Below are positions 7,738 through 15,107 of a stretch of 23,717 bases of DNA, piece after piece. Origin of the DNA: JBBDWK01 sp040902885. GTDB taxonomy: Bacteria; Acidobacteriota; Terriglobia; Bryobacterales; Bryobacteraceae. Each line of letters starts with the position of its first letter. Positions within the stretch are counted from its first letter, which is position 1. The notes beneath the pieces are model-generated. The model was not told the origin of the DNA. It saw nothing but the letters and a program-made list of their open reading frames with translations, and did no database searches. The translations under genes were made by a program, and so were the position numbers. The DNA lies in the NCBI GenBank assembly GCA_040902885.1, contig JBBDWK010000064.1:1-23717 (forward strand), written 5' to 3'.

Positions 7738-10164
7738 ATGAGAATCGTGTTCAGCTTGGCTCTGTCGGTCGCGCTTTTGACTGGGCAGGACACTCCGAAG
7801 TTGTACGAGAGCGTGATAACGAAGGATGCGGTTAGCAAGCCGGGTATCTTCACCGCCCACCAGGTTAAAGACAAACTGTATTACGAGATCCCGTCTAACC
7901 AGTTCGGCAAGGAGTTCCTCTGGATTGGCCGGCTGGCCCGGACCATCTCCGGTGTAAGCATCCGCAACATTCCCGTCAGCAGGCACACAGTCCGCTGGGA
8001 GCGGCGCGGGAACACCATACTGCTGAAGACGATGCGGTTTAATGCCGTGGCGGAGCCCAGCCAGCCGATTGCGCGGGGCGTCGAGGCCGTGAACTCTCCG
8101 ACCATCGTGGCGTCGTTCCCCATCGAGGCGGTGGGGTCCGGCGATGCGCCCGTCATCGACGTGACCAAACTGTTTACGACGGAGATTCCGGAGTTCAGCG
8201 CGCGCTTTTTTCTGGGCGCCCGCGGATTCGATAGCAGCCGCTCCTACATTGAGCGGGTCGCCGCCTTCTCTCGCAACATTAATGTCGAGGCGTTCCAGAC
8301 CTACACGTTGCCGTCTGATTCTCCCGAGCCAACACGAAACCAGGACGGCTCGCTCAGCGGTATGCGGCCCGGCAGCGCTACGGTAGCCGTGGTTCATAGC
8401 ATGGTCGCGCTACCGGAGAACCCGATGCGGCCCCGTTATGCCGACGATCGCGTCAGCTATATGGGTACCGATTACATGGACTATAGCAGCGATACTGGAC
8501 CGCAGAAGCGAAGGTATATCTTTCGTTGGCGTCTGGAGAAGAAGGACCCGAACGCTGCCGTGTCCGAAGCGGTGAAGCCCATTCAGATCTGGATCGACTG
8601 GACCACTCCTTTGAAATGGCGTCCCTACGTCCGCCGGGGCATTGAGGCTTGGCGAGGCGCGCTCGAAGAAGCCGGGTTCCGGAACGCCATCGTCGCCCGG
8701 CAGGCCCCTACGCCCGAGGAAGACCCGGCCTGGAGCGCCGAGGACGCACGATACACGGTCATGACCTGGCAGGCTGCTCCCGGACCCACCGCGTTCGCGG
8801 CCCCACACGCCGATCCGCGCACTGGAGAGATTCTCACGGTGACCCTTCAGTTCTTTCACGGTATTCTCACGCGCATGAGCGGCAACTACTTCGTACAGGC
8901 CAGTCCTCTCGATCCGCGCGCCCGCACGTTCCCCTTGCCGGACGAGGTGGTCGGCTCGCTGGTGGAGTACGTTGTCGCGCACGAGGTCGGACACGCCCTT
9001 GGCCTCCCGCACAACATGAAGGCGAGTGCGATGTATCCGGCGGACAAAGTCCGCGACCGCGAGTGGGTCAAGAAAATGGGGCATTCTCCGTCTATCCTCG
9101 ACTATGCGCGGTTCAATTACGTGGCCCAGCCCGAGGACAACCTTGACCCCGCCGACCTGGTTCCGAAGGTGGGACCTTGGGATCGTTGGGCGGTCATATG
9201 GGGCTACAAACCCATCCCCGAAGCACGCACGCCCGAGGAGGAATTGCCTATCCTGGACCGGTGGGCACGCGAGCAGGACCGGACGCCATGGCTTCGCAGC
9301 GACACCGTCGGGGCGCACGAATCCGATCCCAGCGAGCTTGTCGAATCCGTGGGTGACGCCGATGCCATTCAATCCAGCGCGCTCGGACTGAAAAACCTCC
9401 ACCGCGTCATGGAGATGCTGCTGCCTGCCACTACCCGGCAGGGCAAGAACTGGGACCTATTGGAAGAAGTATACGGCCGCGTGGTCGGCCAGTGGACCAA
9501 CGAAATGATGCATGTGGCCGCCATCGTGGGTGGTGTTGAGAGCCGCCAGTTGCATGGCGGGCAGACTGGTCCCCGCTTCCAGCCCGTTTCGAAAGAGCGA
9601 CAACAGGCCGCCATGCGTTTCCTGAATGAGAACGCCTTCCCCACGCCGAACTTCCTGCTCGATCCGAACGTGCTCGGGCGTATAGAACCTTCTGGCGGCT
9701 TGGGGCGCATCAGCGAGGCGCACACATGGATTCTGAGCGGCCTTCTTGGCGAAACCCGTCTGGTTCGGCTCTTGGAGCATCGCGTCTATCCGCCCGAGGA
9801 GTTCTTTGCCGACCTGCGGCGGGGCGTCTGGGCCGAACTCTACGGGCCGTCTCGGCCCGTAGACCCCTATCGCGCGGCTCTGCAGCGCGCGTATCTGGAA
9901 CTGATGGCCGAGCGGTTGCATCATAGTGCTGCTATCCGGGCATATGCGCGCGGAGAACTGAGCACGCTCGATGGGGACATCGGTTCAGCCCTGGCGAACG
10001 CGCAGCTGGATCGTCCGACGCGCTTTCACCTGGAGGACGCACGCCAGCAGATCGCCAACGCGCTCGATCCGAAGTTTCCGCCCCCCGCACCCAGGGCGCG
10101 CCCGGAAGCGCCATCGTTCCCGCTACGATTCGATTCTGGCATCTGCACGGTCGAACGACGCTAG
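7738..10164 (+). CDS. Secreted zinc-dependent metalloprotease (DUF5117/DUF4953 type)
   Basis: The 808-residue protein begins with a short signal peptide (about 1-16, cleavage near LLTGQ), so it is exported. The DUF5118/DUF5117-like N-terminal region (about 30-230) includes a YYEIP..FGKEFLWIGRL segment. A metzincin-like zinc site, HEVGHALGLPHN (residues 415-426), supplies H415, E416, H419 and H425, followed by the usual N-M after the third histidine. The C-terminal part (about 440-800) matches the family's long helical region with SPSILDYARFNY near residue 450. Substrate is unknown. The next gene is separated by a REP-like element and no partner gene is apparent. Confidence 0.9.
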   Translation: MRIVFSLALSVALLTGQDTPKLYESVITKDAVSKPGIFTAHQVKDKLYYEIPSNQFGKEFLWIGRLARTISGVSIRNIPVSRHTVRWERRGNTILLKTMRFNAVAEPSQPIARGVEAVNSPTIVASFPIEAVGSGDAPVIDVTKLFTTEIPEFSARFFLGARGFDSSRSYIERVAAFSRNINVEAFQTYTLPSDSPEPTRNQDGSLSGMRPGSATVAVVHSMVALPENPMRPRYADDRVSYMGTDYMDYSSDTGPQKRRYIFRWRLEKKDPNAAVSEAVKPIQIWIDWTTPLKWRPYVRRGIEAWRGALEEAGFRNAIVARQAPTPEEDPAWSAEDARYTVMTWQAAPGPTAFAAPHADPRTGEILTVTLQFFHGILTRMSGNYFVQASPLDPRARTFPLPDEVVGSLVEYVVAHEVGHALGLPHNMKASAMYPADKVRDREWVKKMGHSPSILDYARFNYVAQPEDNLDPADLVPKVGPWDRWAVIWGYKPIPEARTPEEELPILDRWAREQDRTPWLRSDTVGAHESDPSELVESVGDADAIQSSALGLKNLHRVMEMLLPATTRQGKNWDLLEEVYGRVVGQWTNEMMHVAAIVGGVESRQLHGGQTGPRFQPVSKERQQAAMRFLNENAFPTPNFLLDPNVLGRIEPSGGLGRISEAHTWILSGLLGETRLVRLLEHRVYPPEEFFADLRRGVWAELYGPSRPVDPYRAALQRAYLELMAERLHHSAAIRAYARGELSTLDGDIGSALANAQLDRPTRFHLEDARQQIANALDPKFPPPAPRARPEAPSFPLRFDSGICTVERR

Positions 10165-10170
10165 CCCCGG

Positions 10171-10256
10171 CCGCTCCCTCACGGTCGCGGTTCGGTGCCG
10201 AGGGCGCACGGCGTGGTGCGCACACGCAGCACTGAACCGCGCGCGTGAGCAAGCGG
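10171..10256. repeat. REP-like imperfect inverted repeat
   Basis: Two 28-base arms (10171-10198 and 10229-10256) are complementary at 23 of 28 positions. The centre holds a second perfect 6-bp stem (GCGCAC at 10204-10209, GTGCGC at 10216-10221, 6-base loop). The element fills most of the 117-base gap between the metalloprotease and the ABC transporter. Both arms contain a GCGGTTC core flanked by a (C/G)CTCACG-type segment. From memory, spurious translations of this type (AHARGSV, RDREGA) recur widely in acidobacterial genomes, which suggests a genome-wide interspersed family. No second copy was found in this window. Confidence 0.72.
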
Positions 10257-10281
10257 ACGTTGTACACTGGTTCGTTTTCCC

Positions 10282-11787
10282 ATGCTCGCGCTCGAGGGTA
10301 TACAGAAAAGATTTGGCGGAGTGGCCGCACTCTCCGACGGGCGCCTCGACGTACAGGCGGGAGAGGTGCATCTGCTTCTGGGCGAGAACGGCGCGGGAAA
10401 GTCGACGCTCATGAAGATCGTCGCCGGAATGCAGGAGCGCGACGGCGGACGGATGCTGTGGAATGGGCGGGAAGTGAACCTCCGCTCGCCGGCCGAGGCC
10501 GCGGGCATCGGCATCGCCATGGTTCACCAGGAGTCTCTGCTCGCCCCGCACCTTTCGGTGGCCGAGAACATCTTTCTTGGCCGGGAGGAACGGCGCCCGT
10601 TCGGCTGGGTGAGCCGGAGGCGCATGGTCGAGCGGGCCGCCGGCCTGATTGAGCGGCACAAGTTCCCGTTGCGCGCGGATTGGCGGGTGGAAAGGCTGAG
10701 TCCGGCGGGCCGGCAGATGGTGGAAATCTGCCGCGCCATCCAGCACGGCTCCAGCCTTCTGATTTTCGACGAACCCACGTCCTCGCTCTCGGAAGCCGAA
10801 ACGCACGAGGTGTTTCGAATCGTCAAAGAACTTCGCGAGCGCAGAATGGCGGTTATCTATATCACGCACCGGCTGGAGGAGCTGCGCGCCATCGGCGACC
10901 GCGTGACTATCCTGCGGGATGGCAAGACCATCCACACCGGACCGCTCGAAGGCCTGAGCACGGAGCGCATCATCCAGCACATGGTCGGCCGGGAGATCTC
11001 CGCCATCTACCGCCGCGAGCCTGTTCCGCCGGGCGATGAGCTGTTGCGCGTGGAGGGACTTGGCCGCCGCGGAAAGCTCGCCGATATCAACCTTTCCATC
11101 CGCGCGGGAGAAATTGTCGGTCTCGCCGGACTGGTGGGCGCCGGCCGTACGGAGTTGTGCCGCTGTCTGTTCGGCGTGGACCCCGTGGATACGGGCCGCA
11201 TCTCCGTGGCCGGACGCGAAGTGAAGATCGGCTCGCCACGTCAGGCGGTGGAAGCGGGTATCGCGCTGGTGACTGAGGACCGCCAGCAGACGGGCCTGGC
11301 GCTTCGGCTGCCCATCGCCCATAACGTCACGCTCGCCAATCTGGCCGGAGTCAGCCGCCGGAGCATCCTCAACCGGAAAGCCGAGACAGGCGCCGCCTCG
11401 GGCTATATCTCCCGCCTCCGCATCCGCGCATCTTCTCCTCACCAACTGGCGTTGCGCCTCAGCGGAGGAAATCAGCAGAAGGTGGTCATTGCCAAGTGGC
11501 TCTTTCGTAACGCGCGGGTGTTCCTGTTCGACGAGCCGACGCGCGGAATCGACGTGGGCGCCAAGGCGGAAGTCTTCGCGGTGATGGATGAGCTGGCCCG
11601 CTCCGGCGCCGCGTTGCTCATGGTCAGCTCGGAGCTGCTCGAACTGCTCCAGGTGGCCGACCGGATCCTGGTGATGCGGCAGGGGAAAATCACGGGGCAT
11701 CTCGCCGGACGCGGCGCCACTCAGGAGGAGATCATGCGGCTGGCGACGCTGGCCGAACCCTCGGGAATCGGGGAGACGATTCAATGA
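10282..11787 (+). CDS. Sugar-type ABC transporter ATP-binding protein (RbsA/MglA family)
   Basis: The 501-residue protein has two fused ABC domains, the hallmark of the CUT2 class (ribose, galactose, xylose, AI-2 and similar imports). Domain 1 has Walker A GENGAGKST (34-42), a degenerate signature LSPAGRQ (from 139) and Walker B LLIFDEPTSS. Domain 2 has the family's degenerate P-loop GLVGAGRTE, an intact signature LSGGNQQKVVIAKWL and FLFDEPTRGIDVG. It sits on the cytoplasmic face and drives the permease encoded by the next gene, which it overlaps by ATGA. The substrate cannot be told from sequence alone, and no periplasmic binding protein lies nearby. Confidence 0.95.
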   Translation: MLALEGIQKRFGGVAALSDGRLDVQAGEVHLLLGENGAGKSTLMKIVAGMQERDGGRMLWNGREVNLRSPAEAAGIGIAMVHQESLLAPHLSVAENIFLGREERRPFGWVSRRRMVERAAGLIERHKFPLRADWRVERLSPAGRQMVEICRAIQHGSSLLIFDEPTSSLSEAETHEVFRIVKELRERRMAVIYITHRLEELRAIGDRVTILRDGKTIHTGPLEGLSTERIIQHMVGREISAIYRREPVPPGDELLRVEGLGRRGKLADINLSIRAGEIVGLAGLVGAGRTELCRCLFGVDPVDTGRISVAGREVKIGSPRQAVEAGIALVTEDRQQTGLALRLPIAHNVTLANLAGVSRRSILNRKAETGAASGYISRLRIRASSPHQLALRLSGGNQQKVVIAKWLFRNARVFLFDEPTRGIDVGAKAEVFAVMDELARSGAALLMVSSELLELLQVADRILVMRQGKITGHLAGRGATQEEIMRLATLAEPSGIGETIQ

Positions 11788-12704
11788 TGCAGCGCTTGCT
11801 GCCCTTTCTGAGCCTGATCCTTCTGTTCGCCGGTTTGGCTATCGCGTCGCCCCACTTCCTGACCAACACGAATCTTTCGAGCGTCATTCGACAGACAGCG
11901 GTCATCAACATCATGGCGCTCGGGATGACGCTGATCATCATCGCCGGCGGCATCGATCTTTCGGTGGGAGCGATCCTGGCCATGGGAGGCCTGATGGGGA
12001 CCATGGCCATGGAACGCGGGTTCCCGATTACAGCCGGCGTCGGGATTGGAATTCTCACTGGGCTGTTCTGGGGGTCGGTGAACGGCATGCTCACCACCCG
12101 GCTCCGGATTGCGCCCTTTATCGTTACGCTCGGCACTCTGGGAATTATTCGCGGCCTGACTCTGATCATTTCCAATGGGCTTCCCGTGCATCGCATCCCG
12201 CAACAGTTCTCCTTTCTCGGCGAGGGCAATCTGCTGGGAGTGCCATTCGTGCTCTGGATTCTGGTGGTCTGCGCGCTGCTAACGCACCTGACGCTGGAAC
12301 ACACGCGCCTGGGCCGTTACGCCTTTGCCATCGGCAGCAACACGGAAGCGGCGGTCTATGCCGGCATCCCGGTCAAATTCCACACGACCGCTGTCTATGC
12401 GCTGGGAGGAATGCTGACGGGACTCGCGGGGATGATTGAGGCATCCAGGCTCATGACGGGGCAGCCGACGGCCGGGCAGGGCTACGAGCTGCAGGCGATA
12501 GCCGCGGTGGTGATCGGCGGCGGCAGCCTCCATGGCGGAGAAGGCAGCGTGATGGGAACGCTGGTAGGCGCGTTCATTATGGGACTGCTTTCCAATGGCA
12601 GCGATCTTCTAGGGGTTTCGCCCTATCTGCAACAGGCGATTATCGGTGGGGTGATCATTCTTGCGGTGACGCTGGACGAAGTCCGCAAGCGGCGCGTGGC
12701 TTAG
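11784..12704 (+). CDS. Sugar-type ABC transporter permease (RbsC family)
   Basis: The 306-residue, very hydrophobic inner-membrane protein has about 8-10 membrane segments and the CUT2-permease landmarks: a IIAGGIDLSVGAIL segment (about 50-62), PFIVTLGTLGIIRG, and the cytoplasmic coupling region YELQAIAAVVIGGGSLHGGEG near residues 234-254. It forms the translocation channel for the ATPase encoded upstream (ATGA overlap at 11784-11787, so translation is probably coupled). The final bases overlap, tail to tail, the stop codon of the minus-strand gene (shared TTAG at 12701-12704). Length is slightly shorter than Escherichia coli RbsC but complete. Confidence 0.95.
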   Translation: MMQRLLPFLSLILLFAGLAIASPHFLTNTNLSSVIRQTAVINIMALGMTLIIIAGGIDLSVGAILAMGGLMGTMAMERGFPITAGVGIGILTGLFWGSVNGMLTTRLRIAPFIVTLGTLGIIRGLTLIISNGLPVHRIPQQFSFLGEGNLLGVPFVLWILVVCALLTHLTLEHTRLGRYAFAIGSNTEAAVYAGIPVKFHTTAVYALGGMLTGLAGMIEASRLMTGQPTAGQGYELQAIAAVVIGGGSLHGGEGSVMGTLVGAFIMGLLSNGSDLLGVSPYLQQAIIGGVIILAVTLDEVRKRRVA

Positions 12705-12997
12705 TGGCCGCCCCTCAGCAGGAGCTTTTTCTCGACCTCCAATATACGCTCCTCCAGCATTGCCAATCTTCGGGTGCTGCTCTCGTCAAGCGTGCTCAAA
12801 CCGGTTTCCATTTTTCGGAGGCGTATCTCGTTCCCGTAGGCGTACCGTTCGAAGCCGCGCAGGACCTCGGTCTGAGAATCCCGGATCGTCTCCTGCGTCC
12901 GCTCCAGGAGGCGCTCGAGCTTCGCATCGAATCGGGTTTCGAGCGCCTGAAGCTCCTCCTTCAACTCTTGTCTTGTAACCGGCTGGTTATCGTCCAC
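12701..12997 (-). CDS. Small coiled-coil hypothetical protein
   Basis: The 98-residue frame starts at GTG (12997-12995) with AGAGG about 6 bases upstream; the longer open frame to 13156 would overlap the 203-aa gene and its added residues look non-coding. The protein is charged and heptad-rich through most of its length (TRQELKEELQALETRFD, then LAMLEERILEVEKKLL), predicting one or two long coiled-coil helices. It follows the upstream gene by 17 bases, so the two are probably one operon. Similar short coiled-coil proteins are, from memory, frequent in Solibacter relatives, but no function is known. The stop codon overlaps the permease stop. Confidence 0.68.
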   Translation of the reverse strand: MDDNQPVTRQELKEELQALETRFDAKLERLLERTQETIRDSQTEVLRGFERYAYGNEIRLRKMETGLSTLDESSTRRLAMLEERILEVEKKLLLRGGH

Positions 12998-13014
12998 GCA
13001 GTAGCCTCTGTCTG

Positions 13015-13626
13015 TTATTTTACCCGCTCTACATACAGCTCTGCCGAGCTGAGCGGGGACGCACGAAGCCGTTCGGCCAGCGTGGTATAGCGCACCAGCC
13101 GAGCGCTTCCACGCAGCCGTTGCGCCGCCGGCGCCGAGAGCTCCTGCCGGTAACAATCGGCGCGCTCCTTATAGGAGTAGTCCGTATACCGCGGATTGGG
13201 GCTGGAAACCTCCTCCATCAGGACATCCCAAAAACTGCGTCTCCGCAGAAGACGGCTCCACGGACCGATCCGCTCGCCTGCTTCTCTCGGAATCTCGATC
13301 CTATGGCGCGCGCCTGTCAGTATGACCCGGGTACACAGCTCCGGCTGGAACGGCCGGCGCGGGTCGGGGTCCGGAAAATCTGCCAGCAATTGGTGCAAGC
13401 TCTCCGCGTCGGCCTGCCAGCCATCCCATCGGAATCGGGATGCGCCGCTCACCAGGGCCCCGCGCAGCAGCAACTCGCGAATGCGCGGCACGTCCTTGCC
13501 GGTGAGGCCGAGCATATTCTCGATCAGCTCTTTGAGAGGCATCTCCCGCACAACCACGGGAGTGATCGAGATGGATTCCGCCGCCTCCGAACTCAGTTTT
13601 ACTCGGATTTTCTCCGGCAGGGACAT
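13015..13626 (-). CDS. Hypothetical protein (203 aa)
   Basis: No family is recognised. The ATG at 13626 is preferred: GGAAG lies about 5 bases upstream and the sequence begins MSLPEKIRVKLSSE; an in-frame TTG at 13641 would add five residues but lacks a ribosome-binding site. The protein is soluble, rich in arginine, glutamate and leucine, and has no signal peptide or membrane segment. A stretch VPRIRELLLRGALVSGASRFRW (about 49-70) looks like a helix-strand unit with basic residues. It is divergent from the 92-aa gene with only 29 bases between start codons, and precedes the coiled-coil gene in a two-gene operon. Function is unknown. Confidence 0.75.
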   Translation of the reverse strand: MSLPEKIRVKLSSEAAESISITPVVVREMPLKELIENMLGLTGKDVPRIRELLLRGALVSGASRFRWDGWQADAESLHQLLADFPDPDPRRPFQPELCTRVILTGARHRIEIPREAGERIGPWSRLLRRRSFWDVLMEEVSSPNPRYTDYSYKERADCYRQELSAPAAQRLRGSARLVRYTTLAERLRASPLSSAELYVERVK

Positions 13627-13655
13627 GGATCTTCCACTCAAGCTAGCATAGTTGC

Positions 13656-13934
13656 GTGACCCCTCTTCAGAAGGTGGAGGCCGAGCTGGCGCGCTACGAG
13701 CACGCTCTTATGAAGTTCTCCGCGCGCGAGCACAACGGCTCCGTCGAGCTGGTAATCGAGCTCAAGAACGCCCCTCCGGAAACGCACACCTACTATGCCC
13801 CCATCCATCCGAGGGACATCGAGAACACCCAGTTTCCCTGGACCATGCAGCGGTACCTGTACGACTGCCTCCACGACTACCTGGTGGAAATGTTCATCCG
13901 CACACCGCAGAGCCGGGAAGTCAATCCGGCATGA
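13656..13934 (+). CDS. Hypothetical protein (92 aa) upstream of the methyltransferase
   Basis: The frame starts at GTG 13656 (an in-frame stop at 13644 excludes a longer form) and ends in an ATGA overlap with the methyltransferase gene, so the two are probably co-translated. The protein mixes hydrophobic and charged residues, has no signal peptide, and contains an aromatic-rich stretch (TQFPWTMQRYLYDCLHDYL, about 59-77) that looks conserved. No Shine-Dalgarno sequence is visible before the start; an internal GTG at 13674 is an alternative. Function is not recognised; context suggests a partner of the methyltransferase or a small housekeeping protein. Confidence 0.7.
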   Translation: MTPLQKVEAELARYEHALMKFSAREHNGSVELVIELKNAPPETHTYYAPIHPRDIENTQFPWTMQRYLYDCLHDYLVEMFIRTPQSREVNPA

Positions 13935-14890
13935 CGCCGCTCGCCGAGCTGCTCCGCGATGAGATCCGGCGCGAAGGACCGATCTCCTTCCACCGCTTCA
14001 TGGATGCGGCGCTCTACCACCCGGACTTCGGCTACTACCGGAAGCCAACCTCCGCGCCCTTTGGGAAACACGGCGATTTCTTTACCGCCGAGCAGATGCA
14101 GCCTGTCTTCGGCATTCTTATTGCCTCCGTTGTCCGTCGCTTGTTCCACGAGATGGGTTCGCCCGCTGATTTTCAGGTCGTCGAACTGGGAGCGGGACGG
14201 GCCGAGATGGCGCCGGCGCTCCGCGAGTTCCACTATCTTCCGGTTGAAACTCGAGAAGCGGAATTCCCCGGTGCCCTTCGCGGTGTCGTCTTCTCCAATG
14301 AATTCTTCGACGCTCTTCCGGTCCACCGCGCGATTAAGCGCGAGGGTGTAGTGCGCGAGATGCTGGTTGGCCGGACGGAAGAGGCCTTCATCTGGGTGGA
14401 AGGCGATCGCGCCGCGCCCGAACTGGAATCCTGGGTCGAGCGATATCTTCCGAATCTCGCCGAAGGCCAGCCGATCGAGATCGGTCTCGAAGCCCTCGCG
14501 TGGATGGAGCGGATCGCTCGCTCGCTCCAGGAAGGTTACGTTCTCACCATCGACTACGGGTACACCAGCCGCGAGCTGCCGCGCTTCCCGGCCGGAACGC
14601 TGATGAGCTACCGCCGCCACTCGGCGATTGAAGACGTTCTCCGCGATCCCGGCGGCCAGGACATTACGGCACACGTCTGCTTCACCGCGCTGGGCGAATT
14701 CGGCGGTCAGGTCGGTCTACGCACCGTTCGCTTCGAGAACTTGGCGCAAACGCTACTGTCCGCCGGTGAGGAAGATCAGTTCGCGGCGGCTCTTGGCGGG
14801 GCTCCCGAAAGAAGAGGGCAACTCAAGACGCTGCTGTTCGGGATGGGAGAGAGTTTTCGAACGCTGCTGCAGAGGAGAGAGCAAAAATAA
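13931..14890 (+). CDS. SAM-dependent methyltransferase, NDUFAF7/MidA (DUF185) family, compact form
   Basis: The 319-residue frame starts at ATG 13931 inside an ATGA overlap; the family N-terminus (ELLRDEIRREGPISFHRFMDAAL, HPDFGYY, FGKHGDFFTA) begins there, so the longer upstream frame is not used. Motif I is VVELGAGR (about 83-90) and the family signature NEFFDALPV is at 123-131. In mitochondria the homologue dimethylates an arginine of the complex I subunit NDUFS2; bacterial targets are unknown. Only 32 residues separate motif I from NEFFDALPV, where bacterial relatives usually have several tens more, so part of the SAM-binding second strand region is shortened. A terminator-like hairpin begins at the base after its stop codon. 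Confidence 0.88.
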   Translation: MTPLAELLRDEIRREGPISFHRFMDAALYHPDFGYYRKPTSAPFGKHGDFFTAEQMQPVFGILIASVVRRLFHEMGSPADFQVVELGAGRAEMAPALREFHYLPVETREAEFPGALRGVVFSNEFFDALPVHRAIKREGVVREMLVGRTEEAFIWVEGDRAAPELESWVERYLPNLAEGQPIEIGLEALAWMERIARSLQEGYVLTIDYGYTSRELPRFPAGTLMSYRRHSAIEDVLRDPGGQDITAHVCFTALGEFGGQVGLRTVRFENLAQTLLSAGEEDQFAAALGGAPERRGQLKTLLFGMGESFRTLLQRREQK

Positions 14891-14918
14891 AAAGGCCCGG
14901 ATTCGCATCCGGGCCTTT
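14891..14918 (-). terminator. Rho-independent terminator, strongest for the minus strand
   Basis: A perfect 12-bp stem (14891-14902 with 14907-14918) closes the loop TCGC. Read on the minus strand it is followed by a T-rich run (complement of 14884-14893), a classic intrinsic terminator for the small lysine-rich gene. On the plus strand only three Ts end the stem, so it may stop the methyltransferase transcript less efficiently. Confidence 0.85.
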
Positions 14919-14932
14919 GGAGGGAACCTTTT

Positions 14933-14950
14933 CGTCCCGTATCAGGGACG
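14933..14950 (-). repeat. Hairpin in the 3' region of the lysine-rich peptide transcript
   Basis: CGTCCC (14933-14938) and GGGACG (14945-14950) form a perfect 6-bp stem around a 6-base loop, 7 bases past the peptide's stop codon and 14 bases before the terminator. No T-run follows, so it is a structured 3' element and not a second terminator. Confidence 0.5.
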
Positions 14951-14957
14951 GCGCCGG

Positions 14958-15023
14958 CTACTTCCCTTTCTTCTTCGGAGCAGCTTTCTTCTTCGCGGCG
15001 GCTTTCTTGGTTGCGCTCTTCAT
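14958..15023 (-). CDS. 21-residue lysine/alanine-rich basic peptide
   Basis: The ATG at 15023 is preceded by AGGGAG at 15033-15038, nine bases away, and the frame gives a 21-residue peptide with eleven lysines and seven alanines (begins MKSATKKAAAKK, ends PKKKGK). The composition resembles the tail of histone H1 or of bacterial histone-like proteins, suggesting nucleic-acid or polyanion binding, but there is no folded domain. It has its own promoter, an upstream palindrome and a terminator, so the unit is about 185 bases long. The in-frame extension to 15251 runs through the promoter and is not credible. It could be a real micro-protein, or a translated part of a small RNA. Confidence 0.7.
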   Translation of the reverse strand: MKSATKKAAAKKKAAPKKKGK

Positions 15024-15046
15024 CGAATGATTCTCCCTTACATCAA

Positions 15047-15064
15047 ATTTTGCGATCGCAAAAT
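15047..15064. promoter_or_regulatory. 18-bp perfect palindrome (candidate operator) downstream of the peptide promoter
   Basis: ATTTTGCGATCGCAAAAT is fully self-complementary and covers about +9 to +26 relative to the predicted start at 15072. A half-site-like ATCGCAAT follows at 15063-15070. Position and symmetry suit a repressor that blocks the promoter; an mRNA 5' hairpin is also possible. Confidence 0.55.
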
Positions 15065-15078
15065 CGCAATGTGATTCA

Positions 15079-15107
15079 TATATAAAGTTGTTCGCAAGGA
15101 ATGTCAA
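15079..15107 (-). promoter_or_regulatory. Near-consensus sigma-70-type promoter for the lysine-rich peptide
   Basis: On the minus strand TTGACA (15107-15102) is separated by exactly 17 bases from TATATA (15084-15079). The predicted start is near 15072, giving a 49-base leader. A short inverted repeat CACAA-N9-TTGTG (15118-15136) lies just upstream of the -35. This is the strongest promoter match in the window. Confidence 0.8.

Noticed and set aside
8410..9402. Minus-strand frame (330 aa) opposite the metalloprotease
   Set aside because: It covers the HEVGH active-site region of a well-supported gene and shows no domain of its own.
10123..11784. Minus-strand frame (553 aa) opposite the ABC ATPase
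   Set aside because: Shadow frame: the plus strand encodes intact Walker and signature motifs in both domains; the minus translation also runs through the REP-like element.
12998..13156. N-terminal extension of the coiled-coil gene
   Set aside because: It would overlap the 203-aa gene, and the translated residues are unlike the coiled-coil body; GTG 12997 has a ribosome-binding site.
13652..13930. N-terminal extension of the methyltransferase frame
   Set aside because: The extension overlaps the 92-aa gene entirely; family similarity begins exactly at ATG 13931 in an ATGA junction.
15052..15059. GCGATCGC octamer resembling the cyanobacterial HIP1 element
   Set aside because: A single occurrence within a longer palindrome; nothing else suggests a cyanobacterium.
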